From: Excoecaria cochinchinensis
Lineage: Eukaryota; Streptophyta; Magnoliopsida; Malpighiales; Euphorbiaceae
Assembly (NCBI GenBank): GCA_947683425.1
Contig: CANTUQ010000076.1
Span: 5,601,001 to 5,665,000, forward strand
DNA: 64,000 nt
Reading direction: 5' to 3'
The translations under genes were made by a program, and so were the position numbers. Positions 11,751-22,733 of this stretch are shown here, piece after piece; position 1 is the stretch's first letter, and each line of letters starts with the position of its first letter. Below the pieces are notes generated by a model. The model was not told the origin of the DNA, ran no database searches, and saw only the letters and a list, made by a program, of their open reading frames with translations.

Positions 11751-12664
11751 TCCGTTCGGCGTGAAGAGTCCGGTCAAATTGTAAATGTTTCTTCAGTAAC
11801 TTACTCTGCTTTAATTTCTCACTAATGCATAAATCATGTTCTTATGATTGTCTAGATATGATAGTGTTTAACCTGTGATTTTGAGTTAGTGAGTGTATTA
11901 ATTTTCTTGAGAATGTGGTGAGCCTGAAGTGTCATAGTAGTGGATAGATAAGCATGCTTATAAAGGGATAGTGAGTGCAGCTGCCCATGTCGGCCCGCTC
12001 GGGTCTAGTGATACGGTTGACCTCCGTTAAGGGTCTAGTGAAAATGTTTTGAGACTCCGGTCTCTCGAAAAATATTTTTGAGCCTTCGGTCTCCAGTGTA
12101 GTGTTCTACCGTATCCACCACCAGTGAAGTTCAGGCTGTAGTGTGTTCTATTTGGTTTATAGAGTGCTCGGTAGTGTTCTTTTCGGATCTTGTGTGTAAT
12201 AATGTTCGGTTATATATTTCTGGCTATAGCTTTCCGTTCGGATTTATGTCTTGTTTTAGTGAATGTATTTTGAATATTTCTGACCCTCTAGTGTATGCAT
12301 GTGATATTTCCATATAGTGTTTCTTTGTTTCGTTTCTCCCCACTAAGCGTTATCGCTTAGCACAGGATATTTTTTGTTTTCCCGTGTAGGTGGCAGGTTT
12401 TGTTCCAGTCGGAGTCGCGCATCTGTAGGGTCGGCCACATAGGAGTTGGAGTTTAATTTTGTTATATGCTCTTATACCTTTTTGTATATGTTATATTGAT
12501 ATTTTGTATTTTGTTCAGATATTATAAACTTTTGGGGTTTTTTTATGTATATTGATAATTATATTATTTTAAGATTTTATTGCTGTTTTCGCGCAAGTTT
12601 TGTTTATTAGTTTGTGCATTTTGTTTGTCTGTTCGGGTTGTGGCACTCCGGTTGCGGTGTTATA
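11751..12664 (+). repeat. 5' LTR of the gag-only element, second part
   Basis: Resumes the LTR at TCCGTTCGGCGTGAAGAG after the solo LTR and ends ...GCGGTGTTATA at 12664 (the 3' LTR copy ends ...GGGGTGTTACA, so the last bases have mutated). Contains the conserved hairpin and TGTAG|GT motif at 12343-12391. Confidence 0.85.
12341..12391 (+). promoter_or_regulatory. Conserved LTR hairpin followed by a 3' splice-site-like motif
   Basis: CTAAGCG (12343-12349) TTAT CGCTTAG forms a perfect 7-bp stem, then a T-rich run and CCCGTGTAG|GT. The same arrangement is present in the 3' LTR (15906-15953), in the solo LTRs at 8157-8204 (minus) and 38409-38450, and in altered form at 46051-46100. Function unknown; leader splicing or RNA processing is a guess. 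Confidence 0.6.
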
Positions 12665-12668
12665 TTTG

Positions 12669-12682
12669 TTGAAATCAGAGCC
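12669..12682 (+). other. Primer-binding site, degenerate
   Basis: TTGAAATCAGAGCC lies four bases after the 5' LTR. It resembles the TGGTATCAGAGCC site complementary to initiator methionine tRNA that many plant retrotransposons use, with changes at the first bases. Confidence 0.65.
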
Positions 12683-12786
12683 TGGTTTAGGCGGTTCTGG
12701 TTCCTCTTTATATGTGTGTTGAGTCTTGGTTTGTGAGTTGGTCTTGCATTGTGGCCTAATGCAGATGTGTCCTGTGTAGAGTCTTG

Positions 12787-13989
12787 ATGGAGTTCGATCC
12801 GAGCGAGAATATAGGTGATTCAGCAGGCAGTGTCAATTCGGTCGGTAATGTTAGCCCGGTCAGACGTGATAGACCTGCACGTGAGTGTGCACCAGCAAAA
12901 GGTCCGGGATTTGGTTTTGAGAATCCGGCATTAGTGCAAGGTTTGCTTCAGTTAATGGATAGACTGACTGCCCCTAAGGCTCCTTCTGAGCTTTCGAGAA
13001 AGAGAGGAGCAGAAGAGTTTCATGGGACTTCTTTGGATCGATTGGACGTAGCAGAGTTCTGGTTATAGAAGATTGATCAGATTTTGCAAGAGATCGGCTG
13101 TCCTGCATATCAGAGAGTACCCTGTGCTCTATCGCTACTTCAAGGGCCAGCGTACGACTGGTGGAAGCTTGTACTCCGCAGCCCTCAGAAACCGGTTGAG
13201 ATGACATGAGAATTCTTTGTGCAAGAATTTGAAAAGAAGTATGTGACTAAAGCTTATCGAGAGGCAAAATGGAAAGAGTTTATCAGTCTGAAGCAGCGGA
13301 GCATGTCAGTGAGTGAATATGAGAAGGAGTTCGACAGGCTGAGTAAGTATGTGCCTAAGATGTTGTTGACCGAGGAATTTAAGTGTAGACATTTTGAAGA
13401 TGGTTTGATAGAGGTAATTCGAGGGCCATTATCGGCCATGACGGTCATGCAACCGGTTACCTACTATCAGCTAGTGGCAATGGCGATAAAGTTAGAAGAG
13501 TCGGAGGTGATTAAGCAGAGAAGTGAGCAAAAAAGAAGAGCCCCGGACAGTGCATCGGTAGTTGGCAAATGGGTTAAAGGTAATCCGATCGGGCAAGTGA
13601 CGAAAGGGACCGTGCCAGTGCCTTTAGAAGTGGGAAGCATAGCTCTGCCTTTTTGCAAGGGAAGTGTTGTCCCGGAATGTGAGTATTGTTAGAAGCGCCA
13701 TTGGGGCGAGTGCCGGAGGATGACAGGGGCATGTTTTAAGTGTGGAAGCAAGGAGCACATGTTGGCTAGCTGTCCGGAAAGAAGAGAGATGAAAGAATAG
13801 TCTGAGAGTCAAGTGAATGAAGAAAGAGCTAGAATAGCAAGAAGTAGTAGAGGCGGTGGTAGACTCGGTCAGGTTCTATCAAAAACGGTGCAGCGACCAG
13901 AGACGACTGGAGGGTTTGTGAAGCCGCGTGTATATGCCACGATTAGAGGGGATACTCCTGAGCCAGCAGGTCCTTCCGGTAAGTATTAA
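12787..13989 (+). pseudogene. Retrotransposon gag with two zinc knuckles, four nonsense codons
   Basis: One reading frame runs 12787-13989 (about 400 codons) without frameshift but with stops at 13066 (TAG), 13207 (TGA), 13690 (TAG) and 13798 (TAG). The N-terminal third is low complexity. The middle (13069-13500) has the retrotransposon gag domain with a YDWW motif and the QEFEKKY...AKWKEF block. The C-terminal part has two CCHC-type knuckles, CEYC...H...C at 13672-13712 and CFKCGSKEHMLASC at 13732-13773. The product would be the capsid/nucleocapsid protein that packages the element's RNA. No pol follows; the frame ends 88 bases before the 3' LTR. All four stops are TAG or TGA, as expected if C-to-T changes created them. 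Confidence 0.9.
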
Positions 13990-14061
13990 ATCGTTGAGTT
14001 TGTTCATGTTTTGATTTTGGGTTGTGAGCGGACTGACGGGGAAATTTCGAGGATGAAATTT

Positions 14062-14077
14062 CTTAAGGGGGAGAGAT
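14062..14077 (+). other. Polypurine tract
   Basis: AAGGGGGAGAGAT runs directly into the 3' LTR start TGTAAC at 14078; it would prime plus-strand DNA synthesis. Confidence 0.75.
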
Positions 14078-16224
14078 TGTAACAACTCATAAAGGGCCTA
14101 GATGGAATTTGTATCTTTGACAGAAAATTTTGAAGTATTTTCAGTATTTGAGTTTTTGGAATTGGAATTTCGAGGGACCTAATTGAAGAGTTAATTAAGT
14201 TTTAATCGAAAGAATTTTTATTAGTGATTTATTGGTAATTGGGTAAGGATTTATTAGAGTTTTGCTAGGGTTCTAAAGGAAGTCAGTGAGGAGGTCCAAT
14301 GGAAGAGAGACAAGTGGCTTGGTAGGTGAGTGCATTAATGTGGATTTGAAAGAGAGAGATGAGTGGGAAGTCAAAAGGAAGTTTGGTTCTCGTTGAAGCA
14401 TTTTTCATATTCCTGTTCTTTCCCATATTTTCCTCTCTTTTCGCAAGTTTTTGCTCTCCATTTTCTTGGTTTAGTTCTTCCAGTTTGAGTGAGTTTTGTT
14501 ATGTTTGAGCTGGTTTTGAGGTAAATGGTCGGTTCGGCATCGTCTTCTTCTTCTTCTTCTTCTTCTTCTTCTTTGTTTTCTGTTTTTCGAAGGTTGTGTT
14601 TATGGCTTTATTTGCCTGGGTTATCTGAGCTTTTGTTTTGGTTGAATCTTTGCAAGGACCGGAAGATAGAAGGAAGAGTAAAGGTAAAGAGAAGGTTGGA
14701 TATTGAAGAGATCCGATTGAAGCTTCTGTTTCTAGGTTTGGGAGTGTGTGTTGCTTAAGTTGTCTGATCATCTTCCTTGCTTGGATCTGTGTGTAATGTG
14801 TATATGTTGTTCTGATTTGTTAGTGTTGTGAATTTGAGCTCTTATTGTTTAAAGTCTGTCTGTGTATGTTCCGGGAATGAGTTCTTCTCTCTCGTGTTTG
14901 TGGTGCTCGGCAGGAGACTCTTCACGACACGTGAAGTTCTTTACGAGTCGTGAAGATTAACCTATTTGGCGGGTTTGTTGTCTAAGTTCGTGGTGCATTT
15001 TGGTATGTATGCCTGTTTTGATTGTATTTGAGCAGTAAGGGAAGAGTTTTGCATGTTCGGGTGTGGGTGTGTATTGGCTTGAAATCAGAGCAGGGAAGCA
15101 CTATTTCTGGGAGAAATACAACTCTATCACATGAGAGACGTTCGTCCCGATCGTGAACGAGCTGAAATTTTTCTCAGTGCCCTCTCGGACTCATTGCACT
15201 TTGCTCTGAGACGTGTTTGTTAGCCGCTCGTAATGCAGAGCTCGGCTCGGTATGAAGAGCTCCACTCGGCATGCAATGTGCTCGTCATATAGAGCTCCGT
15301 TCGGCGTGAAGAGTCCGGTCGAATTGCAAATGTTTCTTCAGTAACTTACTCTACTTTAATTTCTCACTAATGCATAACTCATGTTCTTATGATTTTCTAG
15401 ATATGATAGTGTTTGACCTGTGATTTTGAGTTAGTGAGTGTATTAATTTTCTTAAGAATGTGGTGAGCTAGAAGTGTCATAGTAGTGGATAGATAAGCAT
15501 GCTTATAAAGGGATAGTGAGTGTTGCTGCCCATATCGGCCCGCTCGGGTCTAGTGATACGGTTGACCTCCGTTAAGGGTCTAGTGAAAATGTTTTGAGAC
15601 TCCGATCTCCCGTGTTGTCTTCGGGCTAGTGAAAATGTTTTTGAGGCTTCGGTCTCCAGTGTAGTGTTCTCCCGTATCCACCACCAGTGAAGTTCAGGCT
15701 GTTGTGTGTTCTGTTCGATTTATATAGTGCTCGGTCGTGTTTTATTCGGATCTTATGTGTAATAATGTTCGGTTATATATTTCTGGCTATAGCTTTTCGT
15801 TCGGATTTATGTCTTGTTTTAGTGAATGTATTTTGTATATTTCTGACCCTCTAGTGTATGCATGTGATATTTCCGTATAGTGTTTCTTTGTTTTGTTTCT
15901 CCCCACTAAGCGGTATCGCTTAGCACGAGATATTGTTTGTTTACCCGTGTAGGTGGCAGGTTTTGTTCCAGTCGGAGTTGCGCATCTGCAAGGTCGGCCA
16001 CATAGGAGTTGGAGTTTAATTTTGTTATCTGCTCCTGTACCTTTTTGTATATGTTATATTGATATTTGTAATTTGTTCAGATATTGTAAACTTTTGGGGT
16101 TTTGTATGTATATTGATAATTGTATTATTTTAAGAATTTATTGTTGTTTTCGTACATGTTTATTTATTCGTTTTTGCATTTTGTTTGTCTGTTCGGGTTG
16201 TGGCACTCCAGTCGGGGTGTTACA
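14078..16224 (+). repeat. 3' LTR of the gag-only element
   Basis: 2147 bp, starting TGTAACAACTC and ending GGGGTGTTACA. It is the uninterrupted copy of the 5' LTR and shows that the 5' copy lost continuity only through the solo LTR insertion. It carries a longer CTT microsatellite (about 14540-14575) than the 5' copy, and the conserved hairpin at 15906-15953. Confidence 0.9.
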
Positions 16225-16229
16225 TTTGG

Positions 16230-16394
16230 TCTAGTAAAGCAACCATCCATCAATGGATATTGCTATATGATAATATTTATTGATTATTATTCAAGGTATG
16301 TATGAATAGAGTTTATGAAGGAAAAAAAAATCAAAAGCACTAGATAAGTTTAAAAAGTTCAAAGAGGTGGTTGAATAAGAAATTGTCGAAAGAT
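16230..16394 (+). pseudogene. Ty1/copia integrase N-terminal part, resumed after insertion
   Basis: Continues the copia frame from 6561: LVKQPSINGY, then FIDYYSRYV (near 16267-16305) and a MKEK block. This is the first part of the integrase core and is followed directly by the TNNGGEYTS block that opens tandem unit 1. Stops and an A-run at 16321-16329 break the frame. Confidence 0.85.
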
Positions 16395-16859
16395 CCAATG
16401 TCTTCAAACTAATAATGGAGGAGAATACACTTCCTTGCGTTTACAAAGTATCTGCAATAGCACATGATACAATGCTAATTGACTTGTCTAAATATTCCAT
16501 AACAAAATGGAGTAGTGAATAGAAAAAATAAAAGTGTTTTGCATGCAAAGAATATTCCACCAAGATTTTGGGTAGAATGTATAAAAACAGTTGCACAATT
16601 GATGAATAGGTCATCACAAGCTTTACTTGGAGAAGATATGGAACATAACCCACTATAAGTTACTTTAGAGTTTTTGGCTGCGTTTGCTATTTTTTTTGTA
16701 CTAGATCATTTATGCAGGAAGTTTGATAAGAAAGTAACAATGTGCATCTTTGTGGGTTATGATGATCAAGGGAAACAGTGGAAATGTCATGATACTTCAA
16801 CTAGAAAATGTCGTACTTCTAGAAATGTGATATTTGATGAAGCTTCATCTTGGTGGTCT
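16395..16859 (+). repeat. Copia-derived tandem unit 1, left piece
   Basis: Opens with the integrase block TNNGGEYTS and runs through the integrase C-terminal CIFVGYDDQ (16745-16770) to DEASSWWS. It is broken at 16859 by the minus-strand Tat element and resumes at 41384. The two pieces add to about 1402 bp. It shares the in-frame TAA of CCCACTATAAGTTAC (16651-16665) with every other unit. Confidence 0.85.
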
Positions 16860-17877
16860 TGTGACGCGCGCCGGACCAGCAAGGCCCTCTTTGAACCCAC
16901 TTTTAGGATTTGAGGGATTGGTTCGCATCTTTTTGATCTTAAGTATTATGAGATATTTTCGGTACCTCCTTTCACAATAGAACATTAAAAAGGACCATCC
17001 ATCGTCATAACACCTTTAGGCACTTTTGAGGCATTTTGGAATCGCCACCCAGTTTACAAGAAACTGGAAAAAAACCTCTGTTAGTCTAAACAAGATATGG
17101 TGTCCGGAACTTCATACTTATTGGTGCCTTGGTTAATTATAAATGGGTTTTTAAATTATAAAATTTCATTCCTCATCTCACGCGATTAATGCAGTTTATT
17201 AAAGCGCATATCAATCACATATGAAACAATAAATAAAAATAAAAATAAAGACAAAATTAAATCACAACAAAACTAGGGGCGGAATACAACCCCCATTGTA
17301 AATATAAATCATACATAAAACGGGATATTTATTAAGGATGAGGATATTGGTCCTCTCATGCATAATTAAAAAAATCATTTTGAAGTGACAATTTATTTTG
17401 GATGGAAAACTAGGATATTGGTCCCATTTTATTAGAAAACCCAATTTATTTATAGAAATATTTTTGTGTGATTTTTGATTAAAAGTGCATAAAATAAATG
17501 GTTCAATTAATTATTACATGCCAAATAACTCAATAAAACAAATAAAGGAAAAATAACAAGTACAATGAAAAATAACAACTCTTTGGATCTCCTCCTTCAT
17601 TCGCACGGGTGCTCAAATAGGGGAACACAAGTATTTGACACCGACAAAAAATACAAATAAACTTAATGTTAGTAATCGAAGTAAGAAAATTAATTAAACA
17701 TTTATAACAATACATAAATTAAATAAAACATGCATATTATGGGATAAATAAATTAAATGACATGTTAAAATAAATTAACATATTAATATATCACTATTTA
17801 AAACATAAAGCGAAATAATAACAATGATGATTGTAATAATAAATAAATAGTAATAATAACAACAACGGCAACAACAA

Positions 17878-17881
17878 CAAC

Positions 17882-17918
<37 letters not shown>

Positions 17919-17995
17919 TGTGATGATAAATAATAATAATAGTAATAGTAATAATAATAATAATAATAGTAATAGTAATAATAATAATGATGATG
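17878..17995. repeat. (AAT)n / (AGTAAT)n microsatellite
   Basis: Runs of AAT with AGT and GAT variants inside the LTR. The partner LTR has a longer version at 39828-39965. Confidence 0.95.
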
Positions 17996-18979
17996 ATGAA
18001 CAATTAAATGAAACAAGGGTAAAAATAATATTAAAAATGTTAGATCTATGTACAGAAACACAAAAAATAAATAAAAACCAAACAAATGTAAAGATCTGCA
18101 TAGTTAACAATTAAATATAAATAAAATAAAATAAAAGAAAAATAAAAGACTAAGAGATGAAGTTTAGAATATTTACGCTCAGATTTAAATGATATTGAAG
18201 CACGATATCCCGATCTAATCTATTGTCAAGATCCAAAAATTAACTCAAAAAAATAGGTTCAAGTAAAGCATGAGTTTATATCTAAAAAACTCAAGAACAT
18301 TAATACTAAGAAAAATGATTTGATTTTTTTTTTATGTTTGATATATGATCTGAAAATTCAAGTCAAGGAATTGATTTTTCTTTCTCAAAGTTTTCAAGAT
18401 CAATCAAGAATTTTTTAGAGATAAAAAAACTAGAATGGAATTTAAGATGAAAACTTGTAGATTTAAAAGAGAGAATTAAGAAGATTGAGAAAAATGATTT
18501 TTATTTTTCTAAGAATGAGAAAAGATGAACTCCAAGAACATTCAATCCTTTGTTTTTCCAGCAAAACCCACTAGCTCCTCTCCAAAAAATCTCCTTCTAA
18601 ATGACTTAGAAAAATGTATTTTGCTAGAGAGAATTTTTTTACTCTCAAAAACCCTTTTTTTTCTACTCCTTTTTCTCTCTTTTCTTTGCCAAAATGAAAG
18701 TCCCCTCCATAAAAACCTACTCCCCTGTAATTTCTGCACTCATTTCAGATCTTTTCCACATCCACTTTTTCCTAATTTCAACAAAAAATACTCAAAAATT
18801 CAACATAAAAATCCCTAAAGTCAAATTTTAACAATTAATAATTTTTATTTATTTTATTTATTTTTGACTTTTTAATACCCACAAATTTTGACCAAATTTT
18901 TCAGAATTCAACAAAATCAAAAAAAAAAATCCCATGAACAAATCATTTTTTACCCAAAAAATGTCAAAAAATAAAAAAT

Positions 18980-19165
18980 CGGCGGAATTGGGCGGCAACG
19001 GGCGAGGAACCTCGTCGATCGGGCGAGATTCCGCGCGCGGAGGCGCGGAATCACGCGCGCAGCACTGGCGACGCTGCGTGTCGCCCTTGCGCGCGCAATG
19101 CGCACTGCACGCAGCAGCGCCCCGCAGCGCACGCGGGTGCTGCGCGCTGCCGCGGCCTGACGATA
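18980..19165. other. CpG-rich island in LTR
   Basis: A block of about 185 bp rich in GCGC and CGCG lies between A/T-rich flanks, about 220 bp from the LTR start (minus reading). Equivalent islands sit at 20052-20335, 28558-28790, 40946-41158 and 51905-52230. Confidence 0.85.
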
Positions 19166-19385
19166 AATTTTTTTTATTTTTTTTATTTTTAAATTTTTTA
19201 AAATATGACTAAAAAAATACTAAATTTATTCTTAAAAACTAATTTTTAAAATATTTTTATTATTTTTTATTCTAAAATGCAAATTTGACAAGAAAATCAT
19301 CATTTTTAACCTTTTTGCCTGTGAGGGCATCTTATCATCATTGGGTAACTCCGATCTAGGCTGACTCAGGACCCCGGTGTTTACA

Positions 19386-19402
19386 GTTGCCCCCAGTTTA
19401 GG
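19386..19402 (-). other. Polypurine tract of the minus-strand Tat element
   Basis: Minus reading CCTAAACTGGGGGCAAC abuts the 3' LTR start TGTAAACACC. The same 17-mer occurs at 28302-28318 in the nested element. Confidence 0.75.
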
Positions 19403-19540
19403 GTAAGCTAGTACACTAGTGTCTAGGTGAGCCTAAACTCTTGGAGAAGAAGGAAAGAGACACATACCTGAGGCAGCCTTCTTTCCGAAGCGACTGATGC
19501 TGTTGTGGTTGTTATTGCCATGTTGTCGGCGTGTTGTTTT
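19403..19540 (-). other. Conserved 3' UTR segment of Tat element
   Basis: Shares GGCTCACCTAGACACTAGTG and flanking bases with 28271-28300 of the nested element. No coding sequence. Confidence 0.5.
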
Positions 19541-19801
19541 TAGTTGAAGCGGTAGTGCCGTTATCGTGCTAACCTCTCTGTGATTTGAAGTGGTAGTGCC
19601 GTGGTCGTACTAACCCTCCTTAGAGTGGTAGTGCCGCCATCGTGCTAACCCTTCTGTGATTCGAAGTGGTAGTGCCGTGGTGGTGCTAACCCTCCTTAGA
19701 GTAGTAGTGCCGCCATCGTGCTAACCCTTCTGAGTTTTGAAGTGGTAGTGCCGTGGTCGTGCTAACTTTCTGTAGAATGGTAGTGCTGCCATCGTGCTAA
19801 C
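19541..19801 (-). repeat. Composite 35+41-bp tandem repeat, left part
   Basis: Alternating units containing GTGGTAGTGCCGCCATCGTG and GTGGTAGTGCCGTGGTCGTG, each followed by CTAACCCT, give a composite period of about 76 bp. The array is cut at CTAAC (19797-19801) by the nested element and resumes at 31186. Confidence 0.85.
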
Positions 19802-20051
19802 TGTAGACACCGGGTCCTGAGTAAGCCTAGATCGAAGTTACCCAATGATGATAATTGCCTTCACAGGCTTAAAAGGTTAAAAGTGATGGTTTTCTCGTCA
19901 AATTTGCATTTTAGAGTGAAAAATTAAAAAATAATAAAAAAAATTTAAAAAAATTAATTTTGAAAAATGGGGGCTTAAAATTATGATGTTTTTAGTCTAT
20001 TTAAAATTTAAAAAAAAATAGAAAAAATAAAAAAAATAAAAAAAAATTTTC

Positions 20052-20335
20052 GGACCGCGAGTGTCGGGCGCGGCAGCGCGCTGGCGCCCAGCTCGCAGGC
20101 GCCCAGCACGCCGGCGCCCAGTGCGCTGGGCGCGATTTGGCGACGCGCAGCGTCGCCAATGCTGCGCGTCGCTAAAGAGCGACGCGCAGCGTTGCGCGCT
20201 GCGCGCCGCACCGCGCGCCTCTGCGAGCGATTCTCGCCCGAGCTCCGCGCGGATTTCGCGCCTCGCCGCGTGAGTGCCCGTCGCTCTATAGCGACGGGCG
20301 GTGTCCCTCTGTGGCGACGGGCTTCTGGCCGTCGG
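20052..20335. other. CpG-rich island in 5' LTR
   Basis: About 280 bp of GCGC-rich DNA with repeated GCGCCCAGC and GACGCGCAGCG, including the inverted pair CGTCGCTCTATAGCGACG at 20279-20296. The 3' LTR island is about 50-60 bp shorter with several internal indels. The Arg/Ala-rich open frames on both strands are composition artefacts. Confidence 0.85.
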
Positions 20336-20561
20336 TACAGGGTCTGATACCCTTTTCCTCTTTTTCAGCCTTTTTTCCGATTTTTTCACACAAAAATCCG
20401 TTTTTTATCCCATTTTTTTGGGATTTTTGACTTCAAATTAAATTCTAAAATATTTTTTTAGGTAATTAAATAATAAAACTTGATTTTATCATTAAAAATA
20501 AAATAATTTTGGGTTAAAATAGGTTTTTTTCCTTAATTAAATTAGGGCAACCTATTTTATC

Positions 20562-20570
20562 CTATAAATA
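20562..20570 (+). promoter_or_regulatory. TATA box of the LTR promoter
   Basis: CTATAAATA followed about 30 bases on by a CT-rich run is a standard plant core promoter layout. The 3' LTR has the same at 29013-29021. Confidence 0.7.
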
Positions 20571-22733
20571 GTTTATGATGAAATCAAAGGAGCCTCTCCT
20601 CTCTCCACATTTTTTAGACCTAAAATTTCTCTTCATCTTCTTCTCCTTCCACTAAAATTCCAGATTTTTTCTCCAACAAAAAATCAAAAAGAAAATCAAG
20701 TGTTTCATTCTTTTTCCAACATAATTTCTTCTAAACATATTTTTTAGAGGAAGTTTTGTTGTTGGATTCAATTTTTGAGACAAATAGAATAATTATTTGT
20801 TCTCAAAATTATTTTTAATTTTTTATTTTGGGTTCAATAAAACTTTTTTCATTGATTTTGTTTTGAATCTCTTTTTGATAAAAAATTGATTTTGAGACAA
20901 ATAAAATAATTGTTTGTCATCAAAATCTAATTTTTATTTGATAAAACTTCAATCAATTTTTCTTTATTTTAATCAATAAAATTTTTTTTGATCAAAATCA
21001 TTTCTTTAGGCAAAGGTATCAATTCTTTGTTCTTAAAGAATTTTTGATCATTTTTTTATGTTCCTTGGAATAAAATTCCAACACTTACATCATATTTCAC
21101 TCTAATATTGTGAATCATCAAACAAAGAAATCAACCATCACTTTTCCTTCATCAAATCCAATATTCTGAGGGTAAATATTCTAGGCTCAATTTCAATTTC
21201 TATTTTATTTTATTTTATTTATTCATGTATATTTTATTATTTTTATTGATTTATTTATTGTTTTAATCTATTCATTTGTTGTATTGATTTTATATTCGTT
21301 CTATTTAATTGTTTATATGTGATTTGATTTTTATTTATGTGAATATTGTTTTTTTTAATTCCTAACATGTAAATAATTTATTTTGATTCCTCATTATTTT
21401 TAACATGCAAATAATTTAATTTAAATTAATCTTTTTGCCATGTAAATAGTTTATATTAATTATGAACACATCAATTAACCTTGTTATATATCATTATTAT
21501 TTTCATCATTCTTTTGTTTACTAATGTTTATTATTCTTTTTATCATTGTTACATGATTGATTTATTATGATTTATTTATTTATTATTTTTCATTATTTTT
21601 ATCATGTGTATATTTTCATGTACTAATTAATTAACATGTTTTATTTTATTTTCATCACATCATTTAATCATTTGTCATACATAATGCATGTTTCTCATTT
21701 ATTTTGGTTTGTTAATATTTTTGATTCCATTATCATTCTTTTCATACCATCTTATTTTATTTTAATTTGTTATTCATTATTTTGTATATTTAATTGATTT
21801 AATCACTAACATTGTTTTAATTTATATGTTGTTTTTATGTCTAAACTCATTTTTCGCTTGGGCGTTTTTTTTGCGAGCACATCGGGAGGTCCAAAAAAGG
21901 CTCGTTTGGTTCATATACATATTTCCATTCGGTTTGTAATATTTTATTTAATTTTTCCATTTAATTTTCTTGTAAAATTATTTATTTAGGCTCGCTAAAA
22001 AGAAAGTCACAAAAACGTTTTTATTAATTAACTTGACATTTTTTTTAAATAAAAATGGGACTAATGTCCTAGTTTTTCATACCCAAATAAATCATCACAT
22101 CAAAACTGTTTCATAATAAATATGCATGCGAGGACCAATGTTCTCACTATTAATGAATAACCCGTTTTATGCATGTATTTCACTTTTATAAATGGGAGTT
22201 GTATTCCGCTCCTAGTGTTATTGTAATTTGTTTTTGAATGCTTTATTTTGGATTTTGCTTATATTTACCGCTTTTGATATGAATGATTGCGCCTTTAAAT
22301 TAAAATTACATTGTGTGGAAAGTTGATGAAACAATGAATTCAAAACTTAATTATGATATTAATCAAGGTACGAATAAATGAGAAGTCCCGAACCCTGCTC
22401 TGGTCTTTGGGCTCAAGAGGCTAGAGGTTATCCTCCAAGACACCTCTTGTGTCACGAGACTTAGACGTTGATCCTAGGCTCCTTAGGGCGAGAGGTTTAC
22501 CTTCCAAGACCCATCTGGCTGGCCCAAAATGGATACAAAGCGCAGTCTTAGGCTCTCCGAGGCGAGAGAAACTTTCCAATGTTCTATTGGGTGGCGACTC
22601 CATGAAACCTCTTTGTTGCCCAACATAGACGCACTTGTGATTTATCGCAAGCTGTTGACGGACCCACAAATGCCCCGATCGCCCACGTGCGGGCGGTCGA
22701 ACGGGCGGCCGCGGGGATCCGGCGCGCGTCACA

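Larger units (their letters stand above)
6562..16224 (+). mobile_element. Gag-only Ty3/gypsy LTR retrotransposon (TR-GAG type), inserted in copia relic
   Basis: The element starts TGTAACAACCC and ends GGGGTGTTACA, flanked by TTTGG at 6557-6561 and 16225-16229. Removing it restores the copia reading frame across the junction. It has two LTRs (6562-12664, interrupted by a solo LTR, and 14078-16224), a primer-binding site, one gag gene and a PPT. The internal region is only about 1.4 kb and contains no protease, RT, RNase H or integrase. Elements with LTRs and a gag but no pol are known in plants as TR-GAG. LTR ends of the TGTAACA...TGTTACA kind and the gag resemble Tekay-type chromoviruses; lineage is inference. 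Confidence 0.9.
16860..19385 (-). repeat. 3' LTR of the minus-strand Tat element
   Basis: 2526 bp; minus reading starts TGTAAACACCGG and ends GGCGCGCGTCACA. Contains an (AAT)n microsatellite and a CpG-rich island near its start. The long Ile/Leu/Tyr-only frames at 17775-18110 come from the microsatellite, and those at 18525-19212 from simple and GC-rich DNA. Confidence 0.9.
19802..22733 (+). repeat. 5' LTR of the nested Tat gag-only element
   Basis: 2932 bp. Contains a CpG-rich island (20052-20335), a TATA box (20562-20570), a CT-rich stretch just downstream of the likely start site, and long AT-rich DNA. It ends GGCGCGCGTCACA directly before the PBS. Confidence 0.95.

Noticed and set aside
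17775..18110. Ile/Leu/Tyr-only and Asn-only frames
   Set aside because: Direct translation of (AAT)n; the same applies to 39730-40085 and 52940-53375.
18934..20389. Arg/Ala-rich frames on both strands
   Set aside because: Composition artefacts of CpG-rich LTR islands; also 28526-28840, 40952-41194 and 51892-52307.
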